NCBI GenBank assembly: GCA_964293305.1
Contig: CAXYYO010000026.1
Location: forward strand, 1 to 47,970
Length of the DNA stretch: 47,970 nt
Source of the DNA: CALAGJ01 sp964293305
Lineage (GTDB): Bacteria; Bacteroidota; Bacteroidia; Chitinophagales; Chitinophagaceae
Direction: 5' to 3'
Positions 27,732-36,985 of the stretch are shown piece by piece. Below the pieces are notes generated by a model, which saw only the letters and a program-made list of their open reading frames with translations, was not told where the DNA came from and ran no database searches. Both the position numbers and the translations under genes were made by a program. Each line of letters opens with the position of its first letter. Position 1 is the first letter of the stretch.

Positions 27732-28751
27732 ATGAGGGTTGATTTAAGAAGTGATACAGTTACAAAGCCAAGCCCAGAAATGTACAAAGCCATGATGGAA
27801 GCAGTTGTAGGCGATGATGTGTTTGGCGAAGATGAAGCAATCAATGAATTAGAGACAAAAACTGCTGCATGGTTTGGCATGGAGGCAGGAATATATTGTC
27901 CAAGCGGTACCATGACCAATCAACTAGCTATTAAATGTCATACACAACCAGGGGACGAAGTAATCTGTGATGAATCCTCACATATCTATCAATATGAAGG
28001 TGGGGGTATAGGTTTTAATTCGGGGTGTTCAGTAAAATTATTAAATGGTGACCACGGACGAATATCTGCAAATCAGGTAGTACAATCAATCAACAAAAAA
28101 GATGATATACATAAAGCTAATTCAAGAATGGTTAGTCTTGAAAATACATCAAATAGAGGTGGAGGAGCCTGCTACGACTGGGAGGAAATACGAAAAATAA
28201 AAAATGTTTGTGTAGCAAATGAACTTTCCCTTCATCTTGACGGGGCTAGGGTATGGAATGCAATTGTTGCAAATAATGAAAACCCAGTATGGTATGGAGA
28301 ATCTTTTGACAGCATTTCTGTTTGCTTCAGTAAAAGCCTGGGTGCACCTGTGGGAAGTGTGCTATTGGGGAATAAAAATTTAATACAAAAAGCAAGACGG
28401 TTTAGAAAAATTTTTGGTGGTGGTATGAGGCAGGCAGGCATTCTTGCAGCAGCATGTACTTATGCACTTGAACATAACATTAAACGGCTTCAGATAGATC
28501 ACCAGTACGCTCTTGTCATTTCAAAAGCACTTGAACAAAAGCACTTTGTGAAGAGGGTTTTGCCGGTAAGTACTAATATCATCATTTTTGAAACACATAC
28601 AACTGAGCAAACTACTGTATTTGTAAAAATAATGCTTTCAAAGGATATTCATTTGTTTGCCATGGCTCCAAACCGGGTTCGCATTGTCCTTCATTTAGAT
28701 GTGAGTAGTGCAATGGTGGACTATATGCTAGCCCAATTAAATAGAATCTAG
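27732..28751 (+). CDS. ltaE: Low-specificity L-threonine aldolase family enzyme
   Basis: PLP enzyme cleaving threonine/allo-threonine to glycine and acetaldehyde. It begins with the conserved MRVDLRSDTVTKPS; the frame is open from 27669, but those first 21 codons are hydrophobic and unconserved, so the ATG at 27732 is used. Lys201 in VCFSKSLGAPVGS binds PLP. DDVFGEDEAINELE, SGTMTNQLA and LHLDGARVWNA are family motifs. It gives 339 aa, the usual size. Confidence 0.94.
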   Translation: MRVDLRSDTVTKPSPEMYKAMMEAVVGDDVFGEDEAINELETKTAAWFGMEAGIYCPSGTMTNQLAIKCHTQPGDEVICDESSHIYQYEGGGIGFNSGCSVKLLNGDHGRISANQVVQSINKKDDIHKANSRMVSLENTSNRGGGACYDWEEIRKIKNVCVANELSLHLDGARVWNAIVANNENPVWYGESFDSISVCFSKSLGAPVGSVLLGNKNLIQKARRFRKIFGGGMRQAGILAAACTYALEHNIKRLQIDHQYALVISKALEQKHFVKRVLPVSTNIIIFETHTTEQTTVFVKIMLSKDIHLFAMAPNRVRIVLHLDVSSAMVDYMLAQLNRI

Positions 28752-28956
28752 TAACCTATTTACTCTAATTTGACCTCGATGATCCAGATGCTTTTTGATG
28801 AAAAGTTTCATGGCATTATGGAAAATTGTTTGACGTTAATTTTTGGCAGCAGAAATAGTAAGCTTTTTAAGCGTCAACAATTGTTCTCAAATGTAAGGTA
28901 TGCAGCAAGCCAGCTTTGTAATAAATTAAAAGGCAGAATCTGGGTTTTATAAAAAA

Positions 28957-28981
28957 GGCCTGCTTCTAAATAGAGCAGACC
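28957..28981 (-). terminator. Terminator of the 621-aa gene
   Basis: The 8-bp stem GGCCTGCT/AGCAGACC (28957-28964 with 28974-28981, one mismatch) is followed on the minus strand by six T's (plus-strand A at 28951-28956). It lies about 70 nt past the stop of the minus-strand gene. Confidence 0.7.
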
Positions 28982-29007
28982 CTTACCCCCCGGTTGTGCA
29001 TTTCGCA

Positions 29008-29034
29008 GATGAGTTTTGTTGGTTCAAACTCATC
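29008..29034 (-). terminator. Perfect hairpin just after the 621-aa gene
   Basis: A perfect 9-bp stem GATGAGTTT/AAACTCATC (29008-29016 with 29026-29034, 9-base loop), 15 nt past the stop of the minus-strand gene. There is no T-run, so it may protect the mRNA 3' end ahead of the terminator at 28957. Confidence 0.45.
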
Positions 29035-29049
29035 CACTATTTGCAGTTG

Positions 29050-30915
29050 TTAAATATCATAGAAGAAAAGTATTTGTCTTTCTTCATGAGTTATCTGGGA
29101 ATCTCCATTATGTAAACGGCGATTCATATAGAGTGTTAAAGCATAGGTGCAACGGTCCAAATCGTTTGCTGGGTTGAGTGGTAAAGCATTGTTACTTCCA
29201 CCTTCAGTTGCAGAGTCTGTATTGCCAGATAATCCAATTACATGACCCACCGGGCCTAAATCACTATAATATCTGTCAATACTCCCACTATTGTTATGTA
29301 GATTCATGCCCACACTTTGCAGGTGTGGATGATATACGGTGTATTTTGCATTGAGTAGTCCATTGATAGGCGCACAATCTCCTAAGGCATCCATTTCATT
29401 GATTCCTAATTTAATGACTGAGCTATTGTTATTTATAATGGCTGCGTTTAAGGTTTTACCACTACCTGGTATTACATTAAAGATATTGTTAGCTTTATCT
29501 ACTACTTCACGTATAGAAAATCGGATAGCAATTTTTTCAATGGACATTGAATGGGCTGGCACCGATGTACCTGTTGCATAATCATTTTCATTCAAGTTTG
29601 CTTGATTTGTAAATGCGGCAGTATTGAGACTGATAAGTGTATCACTGTCTATAAACCAATAATTACTCAGATCTACAAGGCTATGAATTACTTGTGTGCG
29701 GGCAATAGCCTTATTTATGTCAAACCAACCTTCCGCATCAAAATCTGATCGATCACTGTCAACATTATGTACATTAAATGGGAAGCTTTTTTCATAAAGT
29801 TTAGCTACAGTTGAAGCAACAAATAAACCCGAATCTTTACCGATTATTTTTGTAGTGGCTAGTGCAAAAGCTGGTGCGGCGGCACCATTTGGAGTTGTAT
29901 CTGTACTAACTTCAAAGCGATATTCAATAGGAAAACCTGCAGCAGATTTTGCCGGTGCTTGTCCGGTAAGGTTTATACTGCCAAAAAGTGCATATTTACC
30001 ACTACCGGCATAGCCTTCTGCATCAAAACCTTTTGGTCCTCCAAGAGTTATATTGAAAGTAGAGCCAATCCCTGTCCATGCACTTGGAAAATTATCATTT
30101 GGATCACCAACATTTATTTTACTGCAAAGATCCACACAAAGACAATAACCTACATTGTTTCGCCTATCTGCGGCTGTTTCATTTATTAAATTAGTGCCTG
30201 CTATTTCAGCTTTGAAATATACATCTGGTCCACTACTGAAGAATGGGAAGCTGGGATCTGTTTCAAGACTTAAAGGAAGGAAATTTACTTTAAAATCTGC
30301 ACTGGTATAGTCAATTCTAAAATGGCCATTTGCATCAGTTATAGCAGTACCCAAAAAGTCATCTGTAAATAAATCTGCATCATAAGCGTTTACAGTTGCA
30401 TGTGCAATAGGCATTTGGGTTTCGCAATTGCGAAGATGTCCACAAATCATCCATGCATCAAAATAATAACCTCTAATATAACACCACCATTTTGAAGAAA
30501 TAGCATAGTTAAAAGCATAACTATAAGTTTCTCTTTGTTTATCAATAGTGTATTGAGGATAGAATGTGGTTAAATGAAATTGTAGGGGAGTGCGGCGTGG
30601 TTTACGGGGTGGTGTACGTGGTACTGTGCCACATTCAAAGTCAATATCAAAAGCAGTAGATGAATATTTTTCATCTACAAGAAACACGAAATTTCCTTTT
30701 TCATCAGTGGCGCTTTTTGCAATCAGCAAATTGCTTCTTTCTTTTTTTTCTTCGGGTGTTACTAACCGAAAAGTTTCTTTAGTATTTGCTACAGTATTGG
30801 CCAATACACGATCCTGCTGCCAAGGTAAATAGAGATAAACAACAGCGGGAAAGATCGCTTCTGTGCATTCCTCGCAGAGGTAGCCTCTTAGGTTGCCTTT
30901 GATTTTGTAATTCAT
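29050..30915 (-). CDS. Uncharacterised 621-aa protein with transthyretin/CarboxypepD_reg-like segments
   Basis: I do not recognise a named family. No signal peptide or membrane helix is visible. The N-terminal region has a CEEC pair (15-18) and a beta segment ending DEKGNFVFLVDEKY. A second carboxypeptidase-regulatory-like segment (about 165-230) includes HATVNAYDADLF and TDANGHFRIDY. Cys-rich patches appear at MICGHLRNCET and CLCVDLC. Two similar FDAEG turns, KGFDAEGYAG and DFDAEGWFD, suggest a repeated structural unit. The C-terminal 150 residues are Asn-rich. It is monocistronic with two hairpins behind it. A structural or extracellular role by a non-Sec route is possible, but nothing demonstrates it. 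Confidence 0.75.
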   Translation of the reverse strand: MNYKIKGNLRGYLCEECTEAIFPAVVYLYLPWQQDRVLANTVANTKETFRLVTPEEKKERSNLLIAKSATDEKGNFVFLVDEKYSSTAFDIDFECGTVPRTPPRKPRRTPLQFHLTTFYPQYTIDKQRETYSYAFNYAISSKWWCYIRGYYFDAWMICGHLRNCETQMPIAHATVNAYDADLFTDDFLGTAITDANGHFRIDYTSADFKVNFLPLSLETDPSFPFFSSGPDVYFKAEIAGTNLINETAADRRNNVGYCLCVDLCSKINVGDPNDNFPSAWTGIGSTFNITLGGPKGFDAEGYAGSGKYALFGSINLTGQAPAKSAAGFPIEYRFEVSTDTTPNGAAAPAFALATTKIIGKDSGLFVASTVAKLYEKSFPFNVHNVDSDRSDFDAEGWFDINKAIARTQVIHSLVDLSNYWFIDSDTLISLNTAAFTNQANLNENDYATGTSVPAHSMSIEKIAIRFSIREVVDKANNIFNVIPGSGKTLNAAIINNNSSVIKLGINEMDALGDCAPINGLLNAKYTVYHPHLQSVGMNLHNNSGSIDRYYSDLGPVGHVIGLSGNTDSATEGGSNNALPLNPANDLDRCTYALTLYMNRRLHNGDSQITHEERQILFFYDI

Positions 30916-31322
30916 TTTATTTATTTGTTTGTTAATAATTTACAAGTTCGATAAAGAATTTCTATAGAAATAAATCTGAAGAAATGGCTTTTACTAATTT
31001 GCTTATTAGTAGAACAACAGACTAAAAAATTGTTACCCTGAAATTTGTATTTTTTTTTAGCCAAGCGAAAAGAATCATAAGTTGATGAAGAAAGGATTAA
31101 AAATGAGCTTGAAAAATCTATTCTACGTGAAAATACACCAATCATCTTTTAGGCTATTTATAGGTAATTTTTATTTTATTGACCTAAATAAATATTAATC
31201 ATATTTTGATTCAGTCTTCATTTTGTTACAAAATGAAATGATAGAGATATAGGAATAAAAAAATTTAAAAGACAGCTATACTTTATTTGTAAATCGAAAT
31301 TTTAATAGTGGGCTGATGTATC
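30916..31322. other. AT-rich divergent intergenic region before prfB
   Basis: About 400 bases separating the divergent 621-aa gene and prfB. I see only low-complexity A/T runs and the prfB promoter at its right edge. A 74-codon minus-strand frame here is judged spurious. Confidence 0.4.
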
Positions 31323-31353
31323 TTTACATAAACATTTATTGCTCGTATATTTG
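31323..31353 (+). promoter_or_regulatory. prfB promoter
   Basis: TTTA (31323-31326), a 19-base spacer and TATATTTG (31346-31353) match the Bacteroidota TTTG-N19-TAnnTTTG promoter at all but one position. Only 6 nt lie between the -7 box and the ATG, so the transcript should be leaderless or nearly so. Confidence 0.65.
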
Positions 31354-31359
31354 CCACCT

Positions 31360-32455
31360 ATGACACAAGAACAATTAAAGGATATGCGGTCCCGCTTAGT
31401 CGGGATAAGGAGGTTTCTTTGACGTTGATAACCGACTATATAAATTAGAGAATGATCGAAGGCTGAGTTTATCTTTAGGTTTTTGGGATGATAATACCAG
31501 AGCTACTCTGGTCATGAAAGAAATACAGGTAAATGAGTACTGGTTAAAAATATACGATCAAGTAGGATCTGCCATTGACGATTTTGTAGTGCTATTTGAT
31601 TTTTGGAAATCAGGAGATGCCACAGAAGAAGAAACACATACTGCGTATGAAACAGCATTACAACTTTTAGAAGAAGCAGAGTTTAAGAGTACCCTCAATC
31701 AACCAGAGGATGAGTTACCGGCTGTATTACAAATCAACCCTGGTGCTGGTGGCACAGAAAGCCAAGACTGGGCCGAAATGCTTTTGCGGATGTACAGAAT
31801 GTACGGAGAAAAGCAGGGATGGAAAGTAACCGAAATTGATTTTCAGGAAGGTGATGGGGCAGGAATAAAATCAGCAACACTTCAGTTTGAAGGACCATTT
31901 GCTTATGGATTTTTAAAAACTGAAAGTGGTGTACACAGATTAGTACGCATATCACCATTTGATAGCAATGCCAGGAGGCATACATCATTTGCCAGTGTAT
32001 TTATTTATCCCCTCATTGATGATACTATTGAAATTGACATAAATCCAGCAGATTTAGAATGGGAATTTTATAGAAGTGGGGGCAAAGGTGGACAGAATGT
32101 AAATAAAGTAGAAACTGCAGTAAGATTGAAACATGGGCCCAGTGGTATTATTGTAGAATGTCAGCAGTCCCGCACACAGGGTGAAAACAGAGAGCTTGCA
32201 TTAAAAATGCTCAGAAGCAGACTCTATGAAGAAGAACTAAGGCGCAGAGAAGCAGCAAAAAATGCTGTGAATGCCGGAAAGAAAAAAATAGAATGGGGCA
32301 GTCAAATAAGAAGCTATGTATTTCATCCCTATAAAATGATTAAAGATCATCGCTCAGGATATGAGGTAGGGAATATTCAACCAGTGATGGATGGAGAATT
32401 AGATGGCTTTATAAAAGCGTCGTTACTTCAAGAAAAAGAATCTGAAAGTAGTTAA
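31360..32455 (+). CDS. prfB: Peptide chain release factor 2 with programmed +1 frameshift
   Basis: RF2 releases the peptide at UGA and UAA. The gene is in two frames: 31360-31419 encodes 20 codons ending AGG AGG TTT CTT, then an in-frame TGA (31420-31422). Skipping T31420 continues as GAC from 31421 to 32455. The combined product is 364 aa, the normal RF2 size. The downstream frame carries SPFDSNARRH (tRNA-mimic region), the catalytic GGQ at residues 243-245 and QSRTQGENR. Annotation from the ATG at 31514 alone would lose about 50 residues. Low RF2 favours the frameshift, giving autoregulation. The stop shares TTAA with the convergent B12-binding gene. Confidence 0.96.
31407..31423 (+). promoter_or_regulatory. 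prfB programmed frameshift signal
   Basis: An AAGGAGG Shine-Dalgarno-like element (31407-31413) sits 3 nt before the slippery CTT, followed by TGA and C. This is the same order and spacing as in the classical bacterial RF2 site (SD, 3 nt, CTT TGA C). Confidence 0.93.
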
Positions 32456-32871
32456 AAACTACGGTTCAACTTTACCCATTCCGTTATATATAATGCAATT
32501 TCTTGTGTGGGAGTACCAGGTGCAAAGAGCTGTCCTACACCCTTTTGTTTTAGAATTTCCATATCATCATTTGGTATAATGCCGCCACCTGTAAGTAGTA
32601 CATCGTTCATTCCTTTTTCCTGCATCAAGGCAAGAATTTTTGGAAAAACAGTATTGTGCGCTCCGCTCAATATGCTTATGCCGATTGCATCCACATCTTC
32701 CTGAAGTGCGGCTGCTACCACCATTTCGGGGGTTTGCCTTAGCCCGGTATAAATCACTTCCATACCTGCATCTCGAAGTGCAGCTGCAATAATTTTTGCA
32801 CCACGGTCATGACCATCTAAACCTACTTTTGCTACTAAAACCCTAACGGGTCTGTTAAGTGTTGTTGACAT
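32452..32871 (-). CDS. Stand-alone cobalamin (B12)-binding domain protein, methylmalonyl-CoA mutase C-terminal type
   Basis: A 139-aa protein that is essentially one B12-binding domain. The cobalamin signature DGHDRG (DxHxxG, 19-24) is followed by GISILSGAH and LLTGGGIIPNDD, and PGTP near the end. Such small subunits pair with a separate mutase catalytic chain (methylmalonyl-CoA or related acyl-CoA mutase), which is not in the window. A TACTTTTG -7 box lies 14 nt upstream (plus-strand 32886-32893). Confidence 0.9.
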   Translation of the reverse strand: MSTTLNRPVRVLVAKVGLDGHDRGAKIIAAALRDAGMEVIYTGLRQTPEMVVAAALQEDVDAIGISILSGAHNTVFPKILALMQEKGMNDVLLTGGGIIPNDDMEILKQKGVGQLFAPGTPTQEIALYITEWVKLNRSF

Positions 32872-32885
32872 AAAAATTGAGGCAA

Positions 32886-32893
32886 CAAAAGTA
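32886..32893 (-). promoter_or_regulatory. -7 box of the B12-binding gene
   Basis: Reads TACTTTTG on the minus strand, a full match to TAnnTTTG, 14 nt before the start codon. No convincing -33 element was found. Confidence 0.45.
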
Positions 32894-32940
32894 AATGAAT
32901 TAATGGAGTTTGCATTTTTAATGGCAATTTCTTAAACCAA

Positions 32941-32972
32941 ATTGAAATATAATCTCAATACAATTATTTTTG
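32941..32972 (+). promoter_or_regulatory. gcvP promoter
   Basis: ATTG (32941-32944), a 20-base spacer and TATTTTTG (32965-32972) fit the Bacteroidota promoter pattern, 25 nt before the chosen ATG. Confidence 0.55.
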
Positions 32973-32997
32973 CGAACTCAAAAAATTTTTGCTTTAT

Positions 32998-35868
32998 ATG
33001 AATATTTTGGAAATACAATCAAATGATTTTAAAAGACGTCACAATGGTCCAAGTGCTGAGGAAACAGCGGAAATGCTTGCCACCATTGGAGTATCGTCAT
33101 TAACTGAACTTGTAGATAAAACAGTGCCGGCTGGCATTCGTCATCAAAAGCCTTTAAATCTGCCTGCGGCAATGAGTGAAGCAGCGTATTTAAAGCATAT
33201 CAAAAATATTTCCCTCCAAAACAAAGTTTTCAAAAACTACATTGGCCAAGGCTACTATGATACATTTACTCCACCTGTTATTTTAAGAAATATTTTTGAG
33301 AATCCGGGTTGGTACACACAATATACTCCTTACCAGGCAGAAATTTCGCAGGGCCGCTTAGAAAGTCTGCTCAATTTTCAAACTATGGTAAGCGATCTCA
33401 CAGCATTGCCTGTAGCAAATGCCTCTTTATTAGATGAAGCCACAGCGGCAGCGGAGGCAATGAGTATGTTTTTCAATACCCTTAATCGTAATCATGATGC
33501 CATTGAAAGGCCAAAGTTTTTTGTAGATCAGCACGTATATGCACAAACAATACAAGTCATTCAAACACGTGCCACACCCCTTCATATAGAAGTTATAATA
33601 GGAGATTATACTACTGCTCAAATTGATCAATCCTATTTTGGAGCACTTGTACAATATCCGGACGCAGCAGGATCTATTGCAGATTATAAAAATTTTATTG
33701 CCTCTGTACATGCACAGGGTGCTTTTGTAGTAATGACCACAGATTTAATAGCCCTCACCTTACTTACTCCTCCCGGAGAATTGGGTGCGGATGCGGCCTG
33801 TGGATGTTCACAAAGACTTGGCGTTCCTATTGGTTTCGGCGGCCCACATGCTGCTTTCTTTGCCACTACAGAGGATTTTAAACGCAACCTTCCCGGTAGA
33901 ATAATAGGTGTAAGCATTGATGCCAAAGGAAACAGGGCCTTGCGTATGGCATTGCAAACAAGAGAGCAACATATAAAAAGAGAAAAGGCTACTTCAAATA
34001 TTTGTACGGCGCAAGCCTTATTAGCAAATATGGCAGCTATGTATGCTATCTATCATGGACCCGAGGGTTTAAAAAATATTGCGCAGCGCATAAGCCAGTT
34101 TACACAAATTTTGGCAGATTATTTACAGCAAAAAGGATTTCATGTTGTAAATACAAACTACTTTGATACTATCACCGTGCAAAGCACGGAAATAGACCAA
34201 ATAAAAGAAAGAGCTGAAGCAGCACAAATAAATTTATACTATCCTAATCAAGATCATTTTTCTGTAGCTCTGGATGAAACTGTGGATCTCAATGATTTAA
34301 ATTTATTGATTCAAACCATTTGCAATGACAAATCAATAGGAATTAATATTCCGGACACATTAAATCTTTCAAACATACCAGATGGCCTAAAACGCAGCAG
34401 TACTTTTCTTACTCATCCTGTATTTAATAGTTATAGAACGGAGAGCCAGATGATGCGATATATTAAAGCACTGGAAAATAAGGACCTCTCCTTAAATACA
34501 AGTATGATTTCTCTGGGTAGTTGTACAATGAAACTCAATGCAGCATCTGAAATGATGCCACTTAGCTGGAGTCATTGGAGTAATTTACATCCTTTTGCCC
34601 CTGCGGAGCAAACGGGCGGTTATCAACAAATGTTGGATGAGCTTTCAGCTTACCTCTGTGAAATAACAGCTTTTGATGCTTGTAGCTTACAGCCAAATAG
34701 TGGAGCCCAAGGAGAATATGCCGGATTGCTTTCTATTAAAGGTTATCATGAAAGTATGGGCAATCACCAGAGAAAAATTATACTTATACCCATATCAGCT
34801 CATGGCACAAACCCGGCAAGTGCAACCATGGCAGGTATGAAAGTAGTTGTGGTAAAAGCAAAGGAAAATGGATATATCGATATGGAAGACCTGAAAGCAA
34901 AAGCTGCACAATATGCAGATACGCTTGCAGGCATTATGATAACCTATCCAAGCACTTATGGAGTATATGAAGAAACGGTAAAAGAAATAACATCAATCAT
35001 TCATGCACATGGTGGGCAAGTATATATGGATGGCGCAAATATGAATGCACAAGTAGGTCTTACGGCACCTGGATTGATAGGTGCAGATGTATGCCATCTT
35101 AACCTACACAAAACTTTTGCCATACCACATGGAGGTGGTGGCCCCGGTATGGGTCCCATTTGTGTAAAACAACATTTAGAGCCTTTCCTTCCCGGTCATA
35201 ACACTTGGAAAGGTGGCCATGAAAACGATGCAGTAAGTGCTGCACCATTTGGCTCGGCTTCTATATTACTCATTAGCTATGCCTATATCAGAATGCTGGG
35301 TTTTGATGGTTTAAAACAAGCTACTGAATATGCCATTCTTAATGCAAACTATATGAGGGCCAGATTGCAAAATGATTATGACATTCTCTATCTTGGCACC
35401 AATGGTACTTGTGCTCATGAATTTATTGTGGACTTAAGACCCTTTAAAAAAACAGCAGAAATAGAAGCGGAGGATATTGCAAAAAGATTGATAGACTACG
35501 GCTTTCATGCACCCACTATGAGTTTTCCTGTGCCTGGTACGTTTATGATTGAGCCTACTGAAAGTGAAGACAAAGCAGAGCTAGATCGTTTTTGCGATGC
35601 GATGATTAGTATTAGAGAGGAAATAAAAGCATTGGAAACTGGGCATGCTGATAAACATGATAATATGCTAAAAAATGCCCCACATACTCAGTTTGTAGTA
35701 ATGGCAGATGAATGGGCGCATTCCTATAGCAGACAGTTGGCCGCATTCCCATTGTTCTATGTTACAAAAAATAAATTTTGGCCATCCGTTTCAAGGGTAA
35801 ATAATACGCATGGTGATCGTAATTTAGTTTGTACTTGCGAACCAGTGGAAAGTTATATGACCAACTAA
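32998..35868 (+). CDS. gcvP: Glycine dehydrogenase (aminomethyl-transferring), P protein
   Basis: The PLP-dependent decarboxylase of the glycine cleavage system. It is the fused single-chain form (956 aa) with both alpha- and beta-type halves. The N-terminus DFKRRHNGPSAEE is typical. PLP-binding Lys705 lies in HLNLHKTFAIPHGGGGPG. GSCTMKLNA, PISAHGTNPASA and the C-terminal WPSVSRVNNTHGDRNLVC are conserved. The open frame begins with TTG at 32989, but the ATG at 32998 is preferred. Partner genes gcvT and gcvH are not adjacent. Confidence 0.97.
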   Translation: MNILEIQSNDFKRRHNGPSAEETAEMLATIGVSSLTELVDKTVPAGIRHQKPLNLPAAMSEAAYLKHIKNISLQNKVFKNYIGQGYYDTFTPPVILRNIFENPGWYTQYTPYQAEISQGRLESLLNFQTMVSDLTALPVANASLLDEATAAAEAMSMFFNTLNRNHDAIERPKFFVDQHVYAQTIQVIQTRATPLHIEVIIGDYTTAQIDQSYFGALVQYPDAAGSIADYKNFIASVHAQGAFVVMTTDLIALTLLTPPGELGADAACGCSQRLGVPIGFGGPHAAFFATTEDFKRNLPGRIIGVSIDAKGNRALRMALQTREQHIKREKATSNICTAQALLANMAAMYAIYHGPEGLKNIAQRISQFTQILADYLQQKGFHVVNTNYFDTITVQSTEIDQIKERAEAAQINLYYPNQDHFSVALDETVDLNDLNLLIQTICNDKSIGINIPDTLNLSNIPDGLKRSSTFLTHPVFNSYRTESQMMRYIKALENKDLSLNTSMISLGSCTMKLNAASEMMPLSWSHWSNLHPFAPAEQTGGYQQMLDELSAYLCEITAFDACSLQPNSGAQGEYAGLLSIKGYHESMGNHQRKIILIPISAHGTNPASATMAGMKVVVVKAKENGYIDMEDLKAKAAQYADTLAGIMITYPSTYGVYEETVKEITSIIHAHGGQVYMDGANMNAQVGLTAPGLIGADVCHLNLHKTFAIPHGGGGPGMGPICVKQHLEPFLPGHNTWKGGHENDAVSAAPFGSASILLISYAYIRMLGFDGLKQATEYAILNANYMRARLQNDYDILYLGTNGTCAHEFIVDLRPFKKTAEIEAEDIAKRLIDYGFHAPTMSFPVPGTFMIEPTESEDKAELDRFCDAMISIREEIKALETGHADKHDNMLKNAPHTQFVVMADEWAHSYSRQLAAFPLFYVTKNKFWPSVSRVNNTHGDRNLVCTCEPVESYMTN

Positions 35869-36687
35869 AATGTTATAATCATTCCAAAATGAAACCTCGG
35901 ACAGCAATGAATTAGTTTGAATTATTTTACATTCCAACTGTATCAATTGCTTACAAACTATAACAATATAAAGAGAAAGCTCCTCCCTAATTGAGGAGCT
36001 TTTTTATTTTTTTCTCAAACTTAAAAAGTTCCAATTAAATTGATAAAGATTTGATTTTACCTTAATTATTGGGTTGATCATTTTTTCCCTTCGGGAAATG
36101 AATAAGCTGCACGCTTTAATCTTTAAAAATATCAAGTTTTTCTTTGCTGTAAAATCTTCACAATTCGATAATAGCTTCAATTGTAATAATAAAACAATTG
36201 GGAGCCCTTTTAGCAATGCAAAAAATGGTAAATATTGTTTTGACTAAATATAAATTAAGGCCTATGAATTAATGTACCCAAAGTTCTTTTATATCTCTCA
36301 TTTTATGTAGAAGATTGGGAAGCCATTTATTTTTGCCTGTACACGCCGCAAGTTCAAATTGCTTTAAGATTAAAAGCAAATAGTAGGTATTGAATAATAT
36401 CGAGAATCGGATGACAAAATATTTGCCATAAAAGGTTCATATTTTTAATAAATGTTATATCCATATTTAAAAGGAAAACTTGACATGCTATCTTTTGAAT
36501 TATTGAGTTGTATATTACGGAAAAGCTTGAAATCTGAAACCTAGAATAACGACTATCCATCATGCATTATTTAGTAGAAAATTCTGGACTGGAATAAACT
36601 TTAGAAATAATACCTCAATAATATTTGCAATTTATCTATCTTGCATCAATATAAAATTGCACATAATTTTTGTACTAAACTTAATAA
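35869..36687. other. Long AT-rich non-coding stretch downstream of gcvP
   Basis: About 820 bases with no convincing gene. It starts with the gcvP terminator. A small TTTCCC-TTC-GGGAAA hairpin lies at 36084-36098. The two open frames here (minus strand, 69-70 codons) are rich in low-complexity residues and look spurious. Possibly a decayed gene, but no remnant family was recognised. Confidence 0.4.
35976..36006 (+). terminator. gcvP terminator
   Basis: The stem AAAGCTCCTC/GAGGAGCTTT (35976-35985 with 35993-36002) has a 7-base loop and runs into T's. A strong intrinsic terminator about 110 nt after gcvP. Confidence 0.88.
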
Positions 36688-36984
36688 GTGGAAATAATAC
36701 TAGGAGCGATATATGCCTTGCTTCCATTCTTACACATCATTGCTGTAATAGGCCTGTTATTAAAAGTTATTTTGCCAATTGGCTTTGACAGCCTGAATCC
36801 GGTATATGTAATAACAAGTTATTTTAAATTTTATAATAAGGAATCTGCTGTTACAGGAAATGCATGGCGAAAAACTTACGTAAGGATAAATAATGTCATA
36901 AATTACTACACTTATACTTGGTTTTTTATTTGCTTGATGTGTCTTATTGCATTTGGAGATCTTGGGTTTAACCAAAACAATTAA
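36688..36984 (+). CDS. Possible small membrane protein (98 aa, GTG start)
   Basis: A frame starting at GTG directly after in-frame stops, with no ATG available. It has two plausible membrane helices (about 4-30 and 76-92) and a charged middle, YFKFYNKESAVTGNAWRKTYVR. No family recognised. The hydropathy pattern and the fit against the convergent glycosyltransferase (1 base apart) argue for a real gene; the GTG start and isolation argue against. Confidence 0.45.
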   Translation: MEIILGAIYALLPFLHIIAVIGLLLKVILPIGFDSLNPVYVITSYFKFYNKESAVTGNAWRKTYVRINNVINYYTYTWFFICLMCLIAFGDLGFNQNN

Positions 36985-36985
36985 T

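Noticed and set aside
28770..28952. 60-codon plus-strand frame after the threonine aldolase gene
   Set aside because: No recognisable motif or usual composition, and it runs into the minus-strand terminator hairpin at 28957; likely chance.
29008..29034. GGTTCAAAC looked like a tRNA T-loop
   Set aside because: There is no acceptor, D-arm or anticodon arm around it; the sequence is the loop and arm of a simple 9-bp hairpin.
30921..31145. 74-codon minus-strand frame just upstream of the 621-aa gene
   Set aside because: Ser/Phe/Lys-rich low complexity in AT-rich leader DNA, with no family resemblance.
31514..32455. Simple prfB start at the ATG at 31514
   Set aside because: It would drop the first RF2 domain; the upstream 20-codon frame, CTT TGA C and SD element show the gene starts at 31360.
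36004..36216. 70-codon minus-strand frame in the gap after gcvP
   Set aside because: Begins in AT-rich DNA and ends on the terminator T-run; composition is biased and no motif is seen.
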